DNA of 64,000 nucleotides, from positions 1 through 64,000 of the forward strand of contig VWPU01014821.1 of assembly GCA_013398955.1 (NCBI GenBank), written 5' to 3'. The position numbers and the translations under genes were made by a program. Positions 26,101-38,329 of this stretch are shown in pieces (positions within the stretch are counted from its first letter, which is position 1; each line of letters opens with the position of its first letter). The notes beneath the pieces are model-generated. The model saw only the letters and a list, made by a program, of their open reading frames with translations. It did no database searches and was not told the DNA's origin. This DNA is from Callaeas wilsoni. Its lineage: Eukaryota > Chordata > Aves > Passeriformes > Callaeidae.

Positions 26101-27596
26101 CTTTCTTAAGTCTCCATAATATCTGAGACAAGAAGTTTTCATTTGCTGTGAGTTCAGTTTGTACTTTTGCCCTTGCTGGGGGGGAAAAAAAAGTAGAGTT
26201 TGACTTTGGCATGAGTTTCTGTAAATCTCTCTTAGCAGATATCCAATAAAAACATATTAGGATTTAGCAGATAAGTTTTTCCCTGAATGAGTTTGCTTTG
26301 AGCAATAGAGCTAGGCAGAATTTTTTTTTTTTTTTTTCCCTGGGACACTTGGGGAAAAGACAAGAGAATGGCAGCAGTGGGGCAAGAGGCAGGAATCAGA
26401 GCAACAGGGGGGAGTGGAAGCAGAAGGTGGAGAGAGGCTGGTGGGGCAGAACATTTTCACCTCACAAGTGTGCTTCTCCCTTCCCGTGCCAGATTTATTC
26501 AGTTGAAATGTGATTTTTTGGTCTGGAAAGCAGCTGACTAAAGACATTTTTACTGCTCTCTATTTGCACAGATGAGAAGCAGCATCCCAGGTTACTGCTC
26601 TTGCTGCAAACTCAGCAGCAGAGGTGGGAGGCAGAGGGTTCCCCCACAAAGCCCAGCCAGGTTTTTATGTATCACCCGTGCTGCTGACTCCAGCGCAGGA
26701 GTCTTGCTTCTGCTGCTCATTAAGTAGCAGAGAAATGCCAGGTTCCTGAGAGGAGTCCTCCCTGTGTCCCCACTGCAATCCAGAGCTGTAGGAGCCCACG
26801 GACGAGGGCCCAGTGTAAGGGAGGGTGGCATCCGACCGTGGCAATCGTGTGTTTTACCTCTGCTCCCAGTGTGAATATTTTGGTTGTCTAGTTAAGCTCT
26901 CAGAGAATGCAAATTTGTCAGCAGCAGCTGTAGGAGCTTGATGGAGGAAGAACAAAGTAGGAATTTATAATGTGCATATAATTGTAAAGAGAAGGATTTT
27001 TTTAGTGGGAGATCAGCGGTAGTGCAGAGTAATAATCATCTTAAAGGGTGACTCTCTAGAATTAGTTGTTATTTTGTTTGAGTCCTTTGAAATGGCTTCC
27101 ATACTATATAATTATCTTAAATTTTAAGTGCTTCCTGCAGTGATAATGTGTGCATTTTTGCATTCTTATGTAAATGCTTTAGCGGTTCCCAGTGTTGAAT
27201 TGGAAATGTCATTCAAAAACAGGTAATGGCTTTGCAAAATCCAGGGGAAGAAATTAATCTTTTTCTTCCTCATCATTTTCCAGTTTGCATTCTGGGCTTT
27301 CCTGGCTGTGCTTGCAGCTCTGACAGCAGCTGCTTTTCAATAACAAACATCCAGTGGTGGGAGACACTGAAGTGAAGAGCGGAATCTCACCAGCTGGAGC
27401 TTAAAAAGACGAGAGATCAGCAGACAAACTGTTATAACCTGCCGAAAGAAAATAATTCGTTTGTAGACCAAATTAATCCTAGGCAAAGCCACTTGGGAAT
27501 AATTGTAAAACCACCCCGGAATCCCCGCTGAGATGATGGTTTTTAAGAGGTGTTGCTGCAGGCACAAGCGGCTGTCCTCAGGGCACCCGCGGCCAA
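23113..27596. other. FGF13 intron sequence without recognised gene
   Basis: Mostly AT-rich, with a T17 run at 26321-26337. No exon or RNA gene is recognised, and open frames are short and unremarkable. Confidence 0.6.
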
Positions 27597-27678
27597 GGCT
27601 GGGCTGGGATCAGGGCTGGGATCAGGCTGGGATCAGGGCTGGGATCAGGCTGGGATCAGGGCTGGGATCAGGCTGGGA
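27597..27678. repeat. minisatellite, 25-bp unit made of two GCTGGGATCAGG sub-units
   Basis: GCTGGGATCAGG and GGCTGGGATCAGG alternate about three times, giving a 25-bp higher-order unit. Both 25 and its sub-units (12 and 13) break reading frame, so the Gly/Ser/Ile repeats in open frames across it are incidental. Confidence 0.9.
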
Positions 27679-28334
27679 AGGTTTCCTGCAAGTCCTGCAG
27701 GAAAACCAGCCCAAGCTCGGCCCCTGCAGGAGTCAGCCAGACCCGGCAACCCCGAGCCCCAGCAGCCGCAGTGCTGCTGGACGGTTTGGAAAACTGACAT
27801 AAATTCTGACATATCATTCCCTTTTAATAATTTAGAGCTCAGTCCTGGAGCACTAACTCAGGCAAAGTCGTGATTCTTTTTAATGGGAGCTTTGCCAAAA
27901 TAAGACTGTAAAGTTTGGGGGCTGTTTCCATGACGGGGAAGGAAATCCCCGTAAATATTGCAAAACAAAAACTCTATCTCGATTGTACCCAAAGCAATTT
28001 CTTTCCATTTCAGCCATCAGACTCCCAGTGCCAAGGCTGATCTGGGGCACACTTTGCCTGGCTTAGACAAGAGCAGAACTGAAATCCTCTTCTATGCAGT
28101 ACTTGGTATTAAAGGTCACTTAACCTGCCTCGTGTGGTGACAGAGTGGAACACTTGGGGCCACCTGGGGACAGCCTGTGCTGCTCTGCTGGGCTGTGACA
28201 TCCTGGGATGGACCAGTCTCGCCGAGGTCTCCAGCAGAGCTCACAGACCGGGCTCACCCCCACACTCACTGAAGGAGGAACAGGGCAACACCTCTGCAGC
28301 TCAGCTTGGGGTGTGATAGGAAATGCCTAGTCTC

Positions 28335-28882
28335 TGTCCTGGTTTTGGCTGTGACAGGGTTCTTTTTCTTCTCGGTAGCTGGTACAGTGCCATTTTGGAT
28401 TCAGCAGGAGAATCCTGTTGGAAGCACAGTGATGGTTTGCTTGTTGCTCTGTAGAGCTTCGCCTCTGTCAAGGACTTCTCCGTTTTCCATGCTCTGCCAG
28501 TGAGCAGGTGCTCAGAATCCAGGAGGGACCACAGCTGGGACGGCTGACCCAAACTAGCCAAAGGCATATTCCGTACCATGGAATGCTCAGTATTTAAACA
28601 GGGAGGAGTTACCTGGAAGGGATCAATTGCTGCTCAGGGATGGGCTGGGTGTCAGTCAGCAACTGGTGAGCAACTGTATTGTTTTTCTTGGGTTTAATCT
28701 CTCTAACCTTCTCCTTTTTCTTGTTAGTGTTCATTTTACTTTGTTTCAATTCTTAAACTGTTCTCTCAATCCACAAGTTTTGCATTCTCTTTTCCCCATG
28801 ATTCTCCTCCCCATCCCACTACGAAGGCAGGGAAGTGAGCAAGTGGCTGTGTGTATTTGCTGCTTGGGTTTAAACCACAACA
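28335..28882 (+). mobile_element. solo LTR of an avian endogenous retrovirus family
   Basis: The block begins TGTCCTGGTTTTGGCT and ends GGTTTAAACCACAACA, giving the TG...CA ends of a retroviral LTR and matching from memory a family common in bird genomes. Internal landmarks in order are GGTACAGTGCC, CATGCTCTGCCAGTGAGCAGG, GCTGACCCAAACTAGCCAAAG and a TATA-like TATTTAAA at 28591-28598. After these come the GGTGAGCAACTGTATTG region and TCTTAAACTG, where the family normally carries its polyadenylation signal. No viral gag, pol or env sequence lies on either side, so this is a solo LTR left by recombination. No clear target-site duplication is visible, suggesting age. It lies in the same orientation as FGF13. 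Confidence 0.85.
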
Positions 28883-28997
28883 CCCCCATCAGCTTTGCCA
28901 CTGTGGCTGCAGGAAAACTGCATTTCTGAACTTGCTGGCCCATATTCTTTGTGCAGACTTCAGTAGGCAGGTGATAGGATTCATCAGCAAATCCCTA

Positions 28998-29041
28998 CAT
29001 CCTTGGTCTGCCATGCCTTCATCCTTGGTCTGCCATGCCTT
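28998..29041. repeat. perfect 22-bp tandem duplication
   Basis: CATCCTTGGTCTGCCATGCC followed by TT occurs twice head-to-tail (28998-29019 and 29020-29041) without mismatch, indicating a recent slippage or replication event about 115 bp after the LTR. Confidence 0.9.
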
Positions 29042-29583
29042 CTTTCCCCAGCCTGTTTTGCTGTTTGTTAGGTTACACTAACAACAGGTTCCCTGGACAG
29101 TGAAATGGAAGATCAGGCAGTGGGGAAATTGAAAGATGACCGCCTTTCCTGATGGACAGGCTCGCCTTTACCCGTTCAGCTGCAGGCTGGTTTCGCTCTG
29201 CTCGCTCCCTGGCTGGCTGCAGACAAGTGTGATTTGCTCACTTGGAAACAGAGAACCAGAATTCAGAGGCAGAACTGATACAAGGCACTTCAGATACCTC
29301 AAGAAAAAATACAGCAGTAGTTTTCAGACTAAACCTTGGACCTGGCTTTCAGATTCCTCCTTGTAATACAATGCACAGCATCTGTTCATCTTGTGCCAGA
29401 AGTTCTTTGTTTTAACTGTGCTTGAAAGGACTTTCTGAGGCAGAGGTACAAGGTTTAGTTTTAAAATCAAAGTGCTCACATCATTCACCTTTTTGTATGA
29501 TTCAGGGACAAAGATTTCACTTAAACCTTCCTAAATCCTTTCAGGGAGCTCCCTAGCTGTTCAACAGGTAACACTGTCAGAGA

Positions 29584-29657
29584 AATGGAGATGAGATGAT
29601 GGAGATGGAGATGGAGATGGAGATGGAGATGGAGATGGAGATGGAGATGGAGATGGA
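29584..29657. repeat. hexanucleotide repeat (GGAGAT)n
   Basis: About twelve copies of GGAGAT. The first copies are interrupted (GGAGATGAGATGATGGAGAT) and the rest are perfect. This strand-asymmetric purine-rich tract is likely to be length-polymorphic. Confidence 0.95.
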
Positions 29658-31689
29658 AAGGGTTCTTTGACTCAGATTCTCAGGAAGCCTGAGAGGCTTG
29701 CTGGTGCAGATGTCTAAGTCAGGTAGTGGTCATACCTATGTTTGAATTTAGTGGTTTTCTAATTTTTTCACTGTGAGAGAACTCAGAACAGCTCTCCTGT
29801 TGAAATGTTATGATACAGAGATCTGCAGTGTTTGATTCATGGAGCAAGTGTCCCACAGCATTCCCAGAAATCTGCGATTGCAGTCCAGGCTGTCTTAGGT
29901 TAGGGTTTTAAATTGTACCTCCCAGAGACATTTGGGTGTCTTCCAAGTTTAAATTAGGTTTGCAAGTGTTTTACCCGGGATCTGTTTCTCCTCTGCTGCT
30001 TAGACAACAGCAGCATGGTGTCTCCCAAAGTCTGGCTCCAGAGTAATCTTCTACACAGCCCAGGGGCAGCAGGAGTCATAAACCAGCCAAATGACAGACC
30101 TTTGCAAAGTCCGTATCACTGTGTGGGAAAGAAAACAGAGCTTTGTAAGCTTATCTGTGTGCTCAGGCTGTCTCTTGGAAGGACAGGGCTTTCTATTTCT
30201 TGGCTTCGTTGGCTCGTTGGAGGCCTGTTAAGAGGACATGCAATATTCAGCCCAGTCTCTAGACATTAATGGCACAGCCACATCATGGAATGAGGTATTG
30301 GAAATGCTTGCTTCTTCCTGCAATATTTGGCTTGCTGGAGAACCCTGTTTAGAGCTACCAACTGTAAAAAACCCAAAGAAACTGTATTTTGGAGACAGCT
30401 TTGTGGACCTCTCTGATGCATCAGGGTCTGGTTTCCAAGGGGACAGGGAGAGGTGGAGGAGGGTGTTTTCTGCCTCTTCATCTGTCCCAGCTGTTCCCAG
30501 GGCCATGCTGAGGCTTTGCTGGAGATCCCAGGGCAGCTCCAGTGCTGGGTGAGACGCGAAGCCTCCCGCTGCTTGTCAGGGCACTGCAGCACCTGCAGCG
30601 CCTGCAGTGCCGTCTCCCCGAGCTAACCCGGGCACGTGGGCAGGTGGGCACTCCTGCTGCCTGTGCAGGGCAGCTGGGCCCTGCTCTGCTGCACAAGTCT
30701 TCATCTGCAAAGTGCTGGGAAACTTCCCCAGACTTCAAATGTTGCTTACAAGACACTCGTTTATGTCATTTACAGAGAGAAATTTATCCTATTGTCTGAA
30801 AAAGTGTCTCTTCTTAGGTGGGGGCTCTACCTGCTGAAACAAACCTGTTCTACCAGTCAGCATCAGCTCTCAAATAAAGGGCCACTCTGATATCTCATCT
30901 TCCTTGTATAAGCCTTTATTATCTTGTTTTTAAAAGTTCTTGCCATCTGAAATCTCTCAAATCTCACAATCAGCCTAGCATCTCTAATACAAACATCCCT
31001 CTGAGATCCTCTTGGCAGCATATGGTCAATAGCATCATTTAGGGGGCTGTGAGGGTGGAGAAATTCCAAAGAGCATCACTGCTCTATATCAAGAAGCAGG
31101 GTTTGGCTGCCAGTAATGCCCTGGCACCATCAAACTAGTGAGGTTTGAAAAACATCCATCCATGGCATTCATGAATAAACAGATTTCAGTAAATCAAGCT
31201 TGTTTGAAAAGGTCTCATTATCATTTGGTCAGACAGAGGTGCTGGTTTGGTCAGAGTGCAGCTAACCAGTTCCTTGAACCTGTGACATTCACATTATTAT
31301 TATTAATCTCAGTCTTTTATATTTACACTTTGTAGCAAGTGAACTGAATTAATAGTGACAAAAATCAAATATCCTAGATTTCTTAAAGTAAGGTGTCTGT
31401 GTGTCTTTGCAGGCTACCTGAACGTTAGGAGCTAACCAAAATGCAGTAAAGGCATGGGTAATATTTGCCTTGGCTAGAATACACTTTGGATCAGGTTCTG
31501 CAGGAGTCACTGCTTTTGTTGAGTGTAATGTCCTGCTTAAGTTTCCCAACACGGACGTTATCCATGTTAACAATTATGCTTGCAATGTAATGCTTCAGAG
31601 TAAAAGCCTAATTAATAGGCCTGTTAGTTTGGTATTATTTTTTCGTATACAATGCCAGTCCAAAACCGGTACTGCATTTATTCTGTGCA
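29658..31689. other. FGF13 intron sequence without recognised gene
   Basis: No splice-bounded exon, RNA gene or recognisable transposon. A moderately GC-rich part at about 30430-30700 is open in several overlapping frames and is not considered coding. Confidence 0.6.
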
Positions 31690-31925
31690 CAGCTTTGCGG
31701 GGCTCCCGGAACGCGTGCGGCAGCGCCGGGCCGGGCCGGGGGCTCTGCGGGAAGGGACGGAGCCCGAGCCGCAGCCGCCGTGAGAGCACGGAGCGGACCG
31801 AGGAGCCAGAGCACCACAAGCCCGCAGCCGCTCGAGCAAAGCAGCCAGGGCAGGGGCAGGGCTGCCTGCGTGCGAGCAGACCCAGCGGACGGCGGAGCAA
31901 GAGCCTGCTGGACGGAGGCTGGCAT
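31690..31925. promoter_or_regulatory. CpG-dense block inside FGF13 intron
   Basis: Nearly twenty CpGs fall in the first 110 bp, including CGGGCCGGGCCGGGG, and more continue to about 31920. The block sits inside a + strand open frame of 324 codons (31470-32444), the longest non-repetitive open frame in the window. That frame starts in ordinary AT-rich sequence, has no recognisable domain, and is overlapped by long reverse-strand open frames, so it is not called a gene. A promoter or enhancer, or a first exon of a non-coding transcript, is possible. Confidence 0.45.
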
Positions 31926-33489
31926 TATTCCTTCTCCTGCAGCTCACGCTGCTCTTTATCTTCCACTTGCAGCCTCTCGCAGTCACTGAACGGAGGCAAT
32001 TTCTGGTGTGCAGAAAAAGAGCTCGTTCAGCAGCATCGAAGCCCTTCCTCTGGTGCAGACCCCATCTTTGTTCTTCAGTGTCAGCAGAGCGGCTCCTGGG
32101 GGTTTGGGGAGGTCCGAGCCCAGTGGAGACTGCTGGGGAGAGCTGCCTGCCCAGCCTGTGGGTGGAAGGGCTCTGCCTCCCCGAGTTACCCATCAGAGAC
32201 ACAGCGTGGCAGCTCAGCAGAGCAGCGCAGAACAAGGAGATCGCTTCCACATGGATCTACCCACCTGCACTCACAGCACTTGCACAGACAGGCTTTCGCC
32301 AGGCTGCAGGGTACTGCAGAGACAGCATTCCCTGCTGTCACTGTTCCCACAGGAACGGTGGTAGCACCTGTTCTGACTCCTGTTAATTCAACTGCTCTTC
32401 CCCAAAAGAGAAAAAGCTTTGTATGCTTTCTTCATTTGCCATAGAATTTTAGGAGCATCCACTGCAAAAGGGGTCATGTCCCTGCTTGTAATTAAAGACA
32501 GATTTAGAGCGTGCTGCAAAAACTGATTAGATTATTGTTTTCCAGCCCTTTAAGATAAATGTGCATGAATTCATGGGTGTCAGTCCAGAGGAGATCTCTT
32601 CCATCTCCTTAGCCCAGGGCTGATGTCCTGTATCTAGGATACAGCAGTAAATCCGTACTCCTCTAATTAGCCCTGCTGCTTCCACAGAGCCTGTCTGGGG
32701 AGCTCCCAGCGTGGGAAGGCTGCACCACAGAAGTGCCAGGGGACTGTTTGGTGATGCAGTGTCCAGCATTGCTGCCATCCTCTGCAGAAGCACGCAAAGC
32801 CAAAGGCAGAGCTGGAGGGCAATTCTCAGAGGAGCAAACCGTGAGCGGCTCCCTGGAAGCAAGGCTGCTGTGGTGTGCTGAGGCTCTGCCTCCTCGTGGT
32901 CTGTGAGATGCCGCTGGCCACGTCCAGCAAATGGCAGTGGGCTCAGGGCTTGGCCATTAGAGCAGGTGCGATGAAGGGCTGTCTGTAACTGAGAGCAGAA
33001 GATGATCCCCACACTTTAAAGGATTTTCTTTTCAACTTAGATCTGTTCTTTTTTAAAAAGCAATATGTGACACTCTTAAGCTGAGGACATTCTGCTCAAC
33101 AGCTGTGTTGGAGAGATGTGACAATACCAGGATTTGATGTCAATTATAACTGCTAGAAATCTGGTTGCAGTATCTGGCAGTTTATCTATGTAATAATGGG
33201 TTTGTTATAAAATAGGTTGCTTAGCATCTTTGGGGCTCTGTGCTCTAGTTCTGGGGAAGAAAGCTGTTTGAGCTGCCTTTTGCATCTTTCTCCCTTCCTT
33301 TAATATTTAACCTTGGGTACACTGACTAATCAGAGGGTCAGAAATACAATAAAATTGGACTATATTTATCAGAGACACAACTTTAAAGATAGAGAACTTT
33401 TGTACAAATGCACAATAGTGAGGTTGAGCAACAAAGACCATTTTTCTTTGTCATAAGACAAATGACTGAAAATACCTTACCTCTGTTAT
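31926..33489. other. FGF13 intron sequence without recognised gene
   Basis: No recognised exon or RNA. The left part remains open on both strands as a continuation of the GC-rich block, and the right part is AT-rich. Confidence 0.55.
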
Positions 33490-33700
33490 GCAACTCAATG
33501 GTGCAGCCTCTTTGTAAATGTTGTGTTTCAGTTCTGGAAATGATAGAGAAAAGAGGAATTCAGTGAAGGGTAATGAAAATGATTAAAGGCACTGAGAAAC
33601 TTTCATATGAGAAGAGATTTAAAAAGATTAGGCCTGCTTAGTTAAGACAAGAGATGAATAAGCAGAAGCACAATGGAGAGATGTGGGGTAATGAATGGCA
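33490..33700 (+). mobile_element. old CR1/L3-like LINE fragment, sense
   Basis: A diverged stretch reads like the 3' coding part of a CR1-type LINE. GTAATGAAAATGATTAAAGG is followed by CATATGAGAAGAGATTTAAA and TTAGGCCTGCTTAGTTAAGA, matching the family order 'agaatgattaaagg ... ctatgaggaaagatt ... gtttagtct'. The match is from memory and the copy is much older than the other CR1 pieces. The boundaries are uncertain. Confidence 0.55.
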
Positions 33701-33770
33701 CAGAAGAGGCACGCTGAGTACTTTTATGTGCTGTTTTCCAAAATTAAAAGCTGAGAGAAGAAAGCTGTTT

Positions 33771-33792
33771 AAAAAAAAAAAAAAAAAAAAAA
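33771..33792. repeat. A22 homopolymer
   Basis: Twenty-two consecutive A bases followed by CAAAAAA. CR1 elements do not end in poly(A), so this is probably a microsatellite or the trace of another retroposition event. Confidence 0.95.
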
Positions 33793-36700
33793 CAAAAAAT
33801 GTGCTTATGATAAAGAACAACAACAGACACATTTTAAATATGTTTTCCGCAGTGCTGGATTCACCTGTGGAAGCCGCTGTGGCAGGGAGCAGAGATAATG
33901 AGCTTAGGAAAGTTATGAAAAGGATCGGCTGCTCTGGGGAAAACTGTGAGCCTACTGAGAGGAAAAGGGAGTTCTCTGGTAGCTTTGCTTCACTCGCTCA
34001 CGTGGGTGGGAGGATGATGAGCAAATGTAGCAGATCTGATCCAGGGTCCAGCAAGCTCGCCACCCGAAAATGATCAGTGGCACATACCTGGAGAACAATA
34101 CTTGATCAGTGTGAAGCTCAGGGACACTTCCATCTCCCACCTTTCTTCTGGAGATTACCTCAGGCAGAGGCTGAAGTGGTGTAAACCAGTCCTTGACCAA
34201 ACCTGGCAGGGCATTCCAGGAATCCTGGGGCTTTATCAAACAATACAGCCTTTGGGTAGACATGGGGAAAGTTATTCTAGTCTTTTTTTTTTTTTACTCA
34301 AATTGATGCCCACACAAGGATAGGTGTAAGATCTGTCTCCAAAAAGGCCTAATTAAAAATTAACATAGAGACTTTCCTCTACAGATTTTGAAGCAGTAAC
34401 AGGACTTCTGTATGTGGGAAACAATAAAAATTAATATGATTTTAAAAATGGCTTCTAGGTAATAATAGAATTGTAACACACACATTGATCTTCTTTGTTA
34501 GTCAGGATTAAAGCCCTCAGACAACCTGACAGGCATTTACTGCTTAATGAACCCTCTCAAGTTTCACGAAAGAGGTAATGTTTAAAGACTAGTTTCTTCC
34601 TTTTATTTTGTTTGAATTTTACTAATTCTGAACTAGGACTGGCAAGTGTCCTAAAGCTGCAGGAATTAAAAGAGGGTAGGTGCAAGCATTACAATGTATT
34701 AAAATAAGACTTGATCGTTCAGGTTAATGGCAGAGGTTTCCCTCTACAATAATTCCAGGATCATCAGAGGTGAACATGATGCAGAAGAGAAGAATTTGGG
34801 GTAAAGTGGATCTTCTGTCCTTCTTATTCATACCAAGTAAATTGTATGTCAAAACTTGGTGGGATGGATTAGGAAGGAGACCTGTGTTTCACATCTCTGA
34901 GGTGGACTCCTGGGCATCTTGCAGAAGTTTTAAGCCCCATTACAGGCTTTTTCCAGCAGGATTAATTTCCTCTGCAGTAATCAGGAGAGTGTCTTCTCTC
35001 TGTGTGTATCATGCCTTAGTTCTCTTGCCCCAGTTAAGGAATGCTTTGGTTAATCAACACAGTTTTAAAAGTGAGGCATCACCAAAAGACAGGGGAACAA
35101 TAATATGATTATGCATAGTTCCTGTCTCAATTAAATTTCAGCATTGTTTACAGTCATTGAGTCTTTTCCCTTGGGTCGTCAGGCAGTACGTCCGTTCCAT
35201 GGGCAGAGCACACTGAGAGGTGACGCACCCAGCTTTAAATAGTTGGTTATTGATGGGCCTAAATGCCATTTAAAATCTGGGCAAAGATGACTTGGACACA
35301 TCTGCACAACTGAGCCACTGATAAGGGCAGAAGAAGAGTAATGAGCAGAACTCACACCTCTGAATCTCTGTATTTGTAATTAATATGTTTTCTACTTCAG
35401 TTCACTGTGGGCATTTTTCCCTGAGTTTGTGCATTTGATTTGCTGTGCAAAGGAATGGTGTCAAGGGAATCATTATGGGCTCTTTTCAATGCTTCTCTCA
35501 TAGATTCAGAGAATACCTAGTGACAACCTGAAATCTTTCTCTGGAGTTACTGGTTATCCAGCTGCTTCCTTGTACTGTATCCACTGTACTCTTTACAGAG
35601 CTTTGTGCTAAATAATTTTACACACCACTGACAGTTTGTGTTTCACTTGATAAATTCCTGTTTATTGCACTAGCAATAAGGAAAATCCATTCTGTGGAGT
35701 TGTTTGGGATCACTCTCCAGGAAAACTTTGCCTTCCTATCACTCCTGTCATTAGGTCATTTTCCTGAATAAATTCAGTGACTCTTCTCTATATAATTTTT
35801 AATCTAATTTTCTTTCTTCCATGGTTGTATGGCCAGTACACATACCTTGAAGTGAACTCAAGGGGAATTACACTCTTCCACAAATCCCTGTTCAACAGCA
35901 GGTGGTTTGTCTGGTAGCACTTTGTCCAGCCTTACAGCCCCTCCTGAGGGCTCTGGGCTCCCTGCAGGGTCTTTGTGAAAACTCACCTGGAAGAGGCGTG
36001 GCCAGAACGATGCTCCTCACTGAGCTGATCCAGCATCTGTCCTCAGAAGGCCACACAGCTGTTTGGATAATGTGTCTTTTGCTGTGACTGACGGTGTTGG
36101 GTACAGTCACAATTCCATGGTCAAACAATCCCACAGGATCTGTACATGCTCACAGATTGGGAGTTGCTCCCACTGACATCACCAGGATGTCTCAGAATAA
36201 GGAAACTTCAGGAAAATGGACAGCACTGTGGGATTGGAACCTGTCTGTGGAAACTGTGATGTATCTGATACAAAATGCATTGCTTTAAGGTAATTGTCAT
36301 TTTCCGTCACTACAGCAAATGGCTTTTGGTGGCTCTGGCTTCTTCAGACTTCTCCCACTGGTGATCTAAAAGCTGTTATTTCTGATAATATTAAAGGTGA
36401 AGTATTCCCATCCTGTGCTGTTGATACCACTGCACATTACAGGGTGGTGATCCAGAGGATACACCCTGGAACTTCACATGCCAAGATGGAGAAAATCAAT
36501 CTCTGTTAATAAAAAAAGGCAGGCTCACTGGTGCAGAAAATCACTACTCTGGAGCCTTAACGAGGCTCCTTCAAAAATTCATGATTATAAAATGGAATCC
36601 TGGGCTACATTATAGTCCTGAAAGAAATTGGGATATGGAGGGGAAAAAAATCCAATTTTCATTAAGTAGAGAAAATAAAGGATAAATCCCGTACACAGAC

Positions 36701-38329
36701 ATAGTCATTGATCACAAGGAATATAATTACATGCTCAATATGTAAGAACATTTTCCAAGTTTCCCAAGTACACAATACTTTTCTTGAATACTTTCCAAAG
36801 TTAATTTTTCTTTTGTTGCTGTTTACTCATGCCTCTAGCACTAAGTCCATCTGAACAAAATCTATGATTGTTCTAATATACTGCTGTGCAGTAGCTGCAG
36901 GATATTCAACCTATGTATTCAACCTGTGGTGAAAGAAGGACATTGAACAAACCCAGTCTTGACCTCGTGACTTGAAGAATTTGGTGATGGCCCCTGCTGA
37001 TGGTATCCACAGTGCAAGTCCAGAATGCAGTAAATGGCAGAGAGCAAACATCTTCATCCTCCTCCTGCGCACTGCCCATGGGCCATGCCCACGAGAGGCG
37101 CCTGGGATCCGGCAGATACCTTCCTCACGAGCAGGCTTCCCCCCTTCTGTTCCTGGGGACACTGAGCTCCTGCTGCAGAGGCCTTTGGAGTGCAGAATGA
37201 TTAACATGCGCTCCTGCAGTGTAGGTGGGTGTGATGGCTGATAATTTGGAGGGGTTTTGGCTTCAGATATGTCTTCTGCACAAATAGAGCAGGAAGAATT
37301 CCAGCTTGGCTTTTACGGTATTTTGGCTTTCAGGCTTGGCATTCTGTAATGCAGCCGGAATTATTTTAGATATAATCTAGTCAGCTGCCTGGAAATACAG
37401 CTACTCTAAGAGTATGCCACGAGGCCTTTTTACCATATTATTACACACCAAATTATTCTTTTTTAATTATTTTTCACATATTCAACGGAGCTACAGATTT
37501 GTTCATGAAGGAACCTTTCAGTAGTTCAGCTGATCAGCTCAAAACCAAGAAGCAGCCCCTGACAGTTCATTCTCTTGCTTACTTAAGCGTGTCTGAGTCA
37601 CGACTGCAGTGAATCCAGCACTTCCTTTTCACTTTTATTTATTCATTCATTCATTCAGTGTTAAGGGTGGATGTGTGAGGGGCTTGAGTGACTGCAGTTT
37701 ACTGGCATGTAAGTGCCATCACCAGTGACTTTTGAGGTAAGCAGAGATGGAAGTGCTGTTTTGAAAAAATAATTAATTTTCATCTGTTTCGTGTAATAAT
37801 ATAACACTGGACTTTGCAGGACTCATTTGCATTATTCTCATTGCAAGGATGGACTAAAAGGGCAGCTGAGGGACAGGAAAAACCTGGCCTTGGAATTCAA
37901 CACTTGTATTTATAAATATTCCATAGGATTGACTAGGTGAGCTGGAAAACATCAGTGTTAATTGGGGCACTCAGCCCTCTCCTGACTTCAGTGTGCTCTT
38001 CCTCAGTATATTAATTAAGAATTTGCCATAATGGCCAATTTGCAGTTGCTGCTCTGCACTGTATCTTGAATTGCTGTGCTCACAGAAGTCCTGTCCATAC
38101 TCAGTTGGGCTGGCACGTGGACTTGCCAAGCTCAGAAAAGTACATTTTAATTGGGATGCCCCCGTGCTGCCATTCCTTATTCAGAGCTTCTCTCTGCAGT
38201 TCTCCTCCCCTGCTCTTTTTGTGACGAGCAGGAAAGACACACATTGGATTAAACTGAAGGCGAGGGACTGGGTGGGAACAAACTCTTGCTAAAGGTGAGC
38301 AGCTGCTTGGTATTCAGGAGCAGGCAGAG
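33793..38329. other. FGF13 intron sequence without recognised gene
   Basis: AT-rich intronic DNA with a T13 run at 34283-34295 and an (ATTC)n tract at about 37640-37657. No exon, RNA gene or transposon is recognised. Confidence 0.6.
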
